This document shows positions 44,829 through 46,784 of a stretch of DNA of 46,784 nucleotides, one piece after another. This DNA is from a virus. Numbering within the stretch: the first letter of the stretch is position 1; each line of letters starts with the position of its first letter. Location of the stretch: positions 1 to 46,784 of the IMG/VR virus record IMGVR_UViG_3300044821_000044, one strand, 5' to 3'. Both the position numbers and the translations under genes were made by a program. A model generated the notes under the pieces. That model searched no databases and was not told where the DNA came from. It was given only the letters and a program-made list of their open reading frames with translations.

Positions 44829-45130
44829 GCAAGGAATGGTGGCTCGACGTGGCCGAAGTTATCGACGCGCTCCGAATCTATCCCCGCCTCCTGGTGACCT
44901 GGTACATGGGCATCTTGAATTGGGCGGTGTGGTATCAGACGCAGTGGTACGCGCACCTCGTTCCGCCGGCTTCGCGAACGGTTGAGGTGACGGCGTTCTA
45001 TGGGATGGAGATGGGCGGCCTCTTTGGGCTGGCTGCCTACATCTTCAAGGTGTACACCGACGGTGGCAGAGACTGGAGCAAGCGGTATGTGGTTAGCGAT
45101 TCAAGCACTCCTCCGACGCATTCCGGTTAG
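44825..45130 (+). CDS. holin candidate
   Basis: A 101-residue protein starting at GTG. Two hydrophobic segments (RLLVTWYMGILNWAVWYQTQ, about 22-41, and FYGMEMGGLFGLAAYIFKVY, about 59-78) and a charged C-terminus give a class II holin-like plan. Its position between endolysin and Rz supports the call. The overlap with Rz is about 44 bases. Confidence 0.7.
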   Translation: MSKEWWLDVAEVIDALRIYPRLLVTWYMGILNWAVWYQTQWYAHLVPPASRTVEVTAFYGMEMGGLFGLAAYIFKVYTDGGRDWSKRYVVSDSSTPPTHSG

Positions 45131-45596
45131 AGATTACCTATACCTCGCCGCCATCGTGGCGCTGGGTGTGTACACGCTTCACGAGCGCCACGTCGGTGCG
45201 TCAAAGATTGAGGCGGCGGACGCGAAGGTTGCCGCCGCCCAGGTTGTTCACAATGGCGAGGTTCAAAATGTTATCAAGGCAAAGGTCGCTGCCGCTGTCG
45301 CAGACTATGATGCTCTGTCTCCTATTCCTGTCGCTCGCGCTGTGCCTGTGCTCATGTGCCACGCGTCCGGTAGCGGTAGCGTGCCCGCGAGCGGATCGCC
45401 CGCCAGCGGAGGCGATGTCGCCGGAGCCAGCGTACCCGTCGGTGCAGAATCAGCTGGTGCAGGATTTGACCCCGCCCCGGCTGTCAGCAAAACCGGCACC
45501 GCAGCCGACATCGAAATAGATCACTTGCAGAAGAAGGTGAAGCTGCTACAGCAGCTGGTGAGTGCGTATCAGGACGGCGGACTCGTCGCGAAATAA
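45087..45596 (+). CDS. Rz-like inner-membrane spanin
   Basis: A 169-residue protein from the ATG at 45087. One N-terminal membrane segment (RDYLYLAAIVALGVYTLHER, about 13-32) is followed by a helical periplasmic part (SKIEAADAKVAAAQVVHNGE). A Gly/Ala/Pro-rich stretch lies where Rz1 is encoded in the other frame. The C-terminal coiled coil is IEIDHLQKKVKLLQQLVSAY. It should pair with Rz1 to fuse inner and outer membranes. An upstream ATG at 45000 lies inside the holin gene and is rejected. Confidence 0.75.
   Translation: MWLAIQALLRRIPVRDYLYLAAIVALGVYTLHERHVGASKIEAADAKVAAAQVVHNGEVQNVIKAKVAAAVADYDALSPIPVARAVPVLMCHASGSGSVPASGSPASGGDVAGASVPVGAESAGAGFDPAPAVSKTGTAADIEIDHLQKKVKLLQQLVSAYQDGGLVAK
45268..45519 (+). 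CDS. Rz1-like outer-membrane spanin lipoprotein, nested in Rz
   Basis: An 83-residue protein in another frame, entirely inside Rz. It has a signal peptide with lipobox (MMLCLLFLSLALCLCSC), so the mature lipoprotein would begin at the last Cys. The short Pro-rich mature part (CPRADRPPAEAMSPEPAYPS) is typical of o-spanins. GCGAGGTTCAAA precedes the ATG at 45268; ATGs at 45253 and 45307 are alternatives. The nested layout is the classical lambda Rz/Rz1 arrangement. Confidence 0.75.
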   Translation: MLSRQRSLPLSQTMMLCLLFLSLALCLCSCATRPVAVACPRADRPPAEAMSPEPAYPSVQNQLVQDLTPPRLSAKPAPQPTSK

Positions 45597-46784
45597 TGGC
45601 GGCCGCACTTCCAGCCAACCTGCAGTCGCTTATCCCGACGACCGCGCAACTCAACGCGGCGTACCAGGCTGCCGGCGTCGGCGCAGGCACACACGACAAG
45701 GGTGGCGGCAATACCGCAGGACCCAACGCGGCGGAGCTGAAGAATCAGGCCGGAGCGTCACTGTACCTGCCCGCACTGAAGGCGGCTATACAGGCGGGCG
45801 ACTACAACAGCGCGTGGCAGATCGCGAGCACGAACCGAGACGTTACCGCGTACCTGACGAACCCGCAGACGATGCAGCAGCTGAACGGCGGCAAGCCGTT
45901 CACGACGCAGCAACTTGGCGGCTTCTACAAGGCGGCTATCCCGTTCGCTTCCGCCATCGCGTTGAGCCCCGGCCCCGACGGCCACTCGTTCATAGCTGAC
46001 AACAATCAAGCTACGTCGACTGCCAACATCACGGCGCAGCTCACGAAGCTCGCCGCCGACCCGAGCAGCTTCGGCTCGACACCGAACATCGGCCGCATCG
46101 CAGGCTCGAACGCGTCGACGACGTTCTTCGACAAAGCGGTGCCGATCGCAATCGCCGCCGGCTCCGCGGCCATCGGCGGCCTCGCCGCACCGGAAGTCGC
46201 GGCGGCGGTGGGTGGCGGCCTCGGCGGCGCGGCGGCGGGCGGCGCCGTAGCCGGCGCGGCCGGTTCGATCACGAACAGCGGCATTAACGGCACACCGATA
46301 ACGGCGGGAAGCATCGGGAAGGGCGCTGCGCTCGGCGCCGTCGGCGGCGGGCTCGGCTACATTGCGAAGCCAGCGGTCGGTGCGCTCACAGGCGCCGGAG
46401 TCAACCCGACCGTCGCGAGCGGCATCGTCAAGGGCGGTATAGGCGCGGCGACTGGCGCGGCCGGTGCGGCAGCGTCGGGACAGAACGTAGGCACGGGCGC
46501 GCTCATTGGCGGCGTCTCGGGCGCGGTGAAGGCTGCGGTGACACCGACGGTGAGCGGCCTGACGGGGAGCAACATAGTCGGCTCGCTGGCAGGGACAGCG
46601 GCAACGACGGGCGCTAAGTCGCTTCTAGGTAGCAGCAGCGCGCCCGTCGGTAACACAAGCAACGGCAACATAGGCGCGACCGTCGGTCAGCCGACGGCGC
46701 CGGCAACCGTCCCTGCCAAAGCAACCGCAACGCAGGGCGGCTCTAATTTTCTCGGTACCGGTGCCGCCGTGATAGGCGCGGGAG
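45596..46784 (+). CDS. Gly/Ala-rich internal virion/ejection-type protein, partial
   Basis: It starts in a TAATG overlap with Rz and is still open at the end of the window (396 codons seen). The first 180 residues are soluble (PANLQSLIPTTAQLNAAYQA, then FTTQQLGGFYKAAIPFASAI). The rest is a very long Gly/Ala-rich, hydrophobic region (VPIAIAAGSAAIGGLAAPEV, then GGGLGGAAAGGAVAGAAG). Glycine/alanine-rich, membrane-active helices occur in P22-type ejection proteins, which sit inside the head and form a channel. That function is inferred from composition and position. Confidence 0.7.
   Translation, partial: MAAALPANLQSLIPTTAQLNAAYQAAGVGAGTHDKGGGNTAGPNAAELKNQAGASLYLPALKAAIQAGDYNSAWQIASTNRDVTAYLTNPQTMQQLNGGKPFTTQQLGGFYKAAIPFASAIALSPGPDGHSFIADNNQATSTANITAQLTKLAADPSSFGSTPNIGRIAGSNASTTFFDKAVPIAIAAGSAAIGGLAAPEVAAAVGGGLGGAAAGGAVAGAAGSITNSGINGTPITAGSIGKGAALGAVGGGLGYIAKPAVGALTGAGVNPTVASGIVKGGIGAATGAAGAAASGQNVGTGALIGGVSGAVKAAVTPTVSGLTGSNIVGSLAGTAATTGAKSLLGSSSAPVGNTSNGNIGATVGQPTAPATVPAKATATQGGSNFLGTGAAVIGAG

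Noticed and set aside
1-46784. Terminal direct repeats showing a complete circular or redundant genome
   Set aside because: The first and last bases share no obvious repeat, and both ends cut through genes.

Overview
This window is a GC-rich tailed-phage genome segment, open at both ends: a minus-strand zinc-ribbon gene is cut at base 1 and a plus-strand virion gene runs off base 46784. Packaging, head and DNA-stabilising proteins follow the phage P22 plan: split large terminase, 829-residue portal, scaffold, P22 gp5-type coat, gp4-like tail accessory factor and gp10-like stabiliser. This points to a short-tailed virion. A T4-type endolysin, a holin candidate and nested Rz/Rz1 spanins point to a Gram-negative host. 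I see no tyrosine integrase and no recognisable repressor. The only recombinase is a small serine resolvase. A mainly lytic life style is therefore inferred, not shown.

Bases 1-21700, all minus strand, form the early/replication region. It is a very tight chain of genes, many joined by ATGA, GTGA or TAATG stop-start overlaps. Read in transcription order (right to left) it holds about fifteen tiny unrecognised genes, including a DUF7666-like protein with an alanine-rich repeat tail. Next come a fused primase-polymerase/helicase, a sigma-70-like protein, two HNH nucleases and a serine recombinase. Then come a DUF2800 nuclease, a DUF2815 DNA-binding protein, a family A DNA polymerase, a Mom-like DNA-modification protein, a VRR-NUC nuclease and an SNF2 helicase. 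The last set is a recognisable phage replication module. Between DUF2815 and the next small gene lies a tRNA-like element whose T-arm half precedes its D-arm half, as in a circularly permuted tRNA.

Bases 21700-22585 form a gene-poor divide between the leftward and rightward genes. It contains an AT-rich island, inverted clusters of the 9-mer CATCGTCAC, a 33-bp tandem repeat and a perfect hairpin. It is the best candidate for a control region or replication origin.

Bases 22586-46784, all plus strand, start with six small overlapping genes and two tRNAs. These are tRNA-Asn(GUU) and a CAU tRNA with an initiator-like acceptor stem. A long run of glycine/alanine/asparagine-rich virion-type proteins follows (24026-31223), including a LamG-PASTA fusion and a glycine-rich tail protein. 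Two consecutive GroES-like genes precede packaging and head genes (32094-40878), which end at a clear intrinsic terminator. The tail, lysis and internal-virion genes follow.

Functional names come from recognising motifs and family features by eye. No database search was run.
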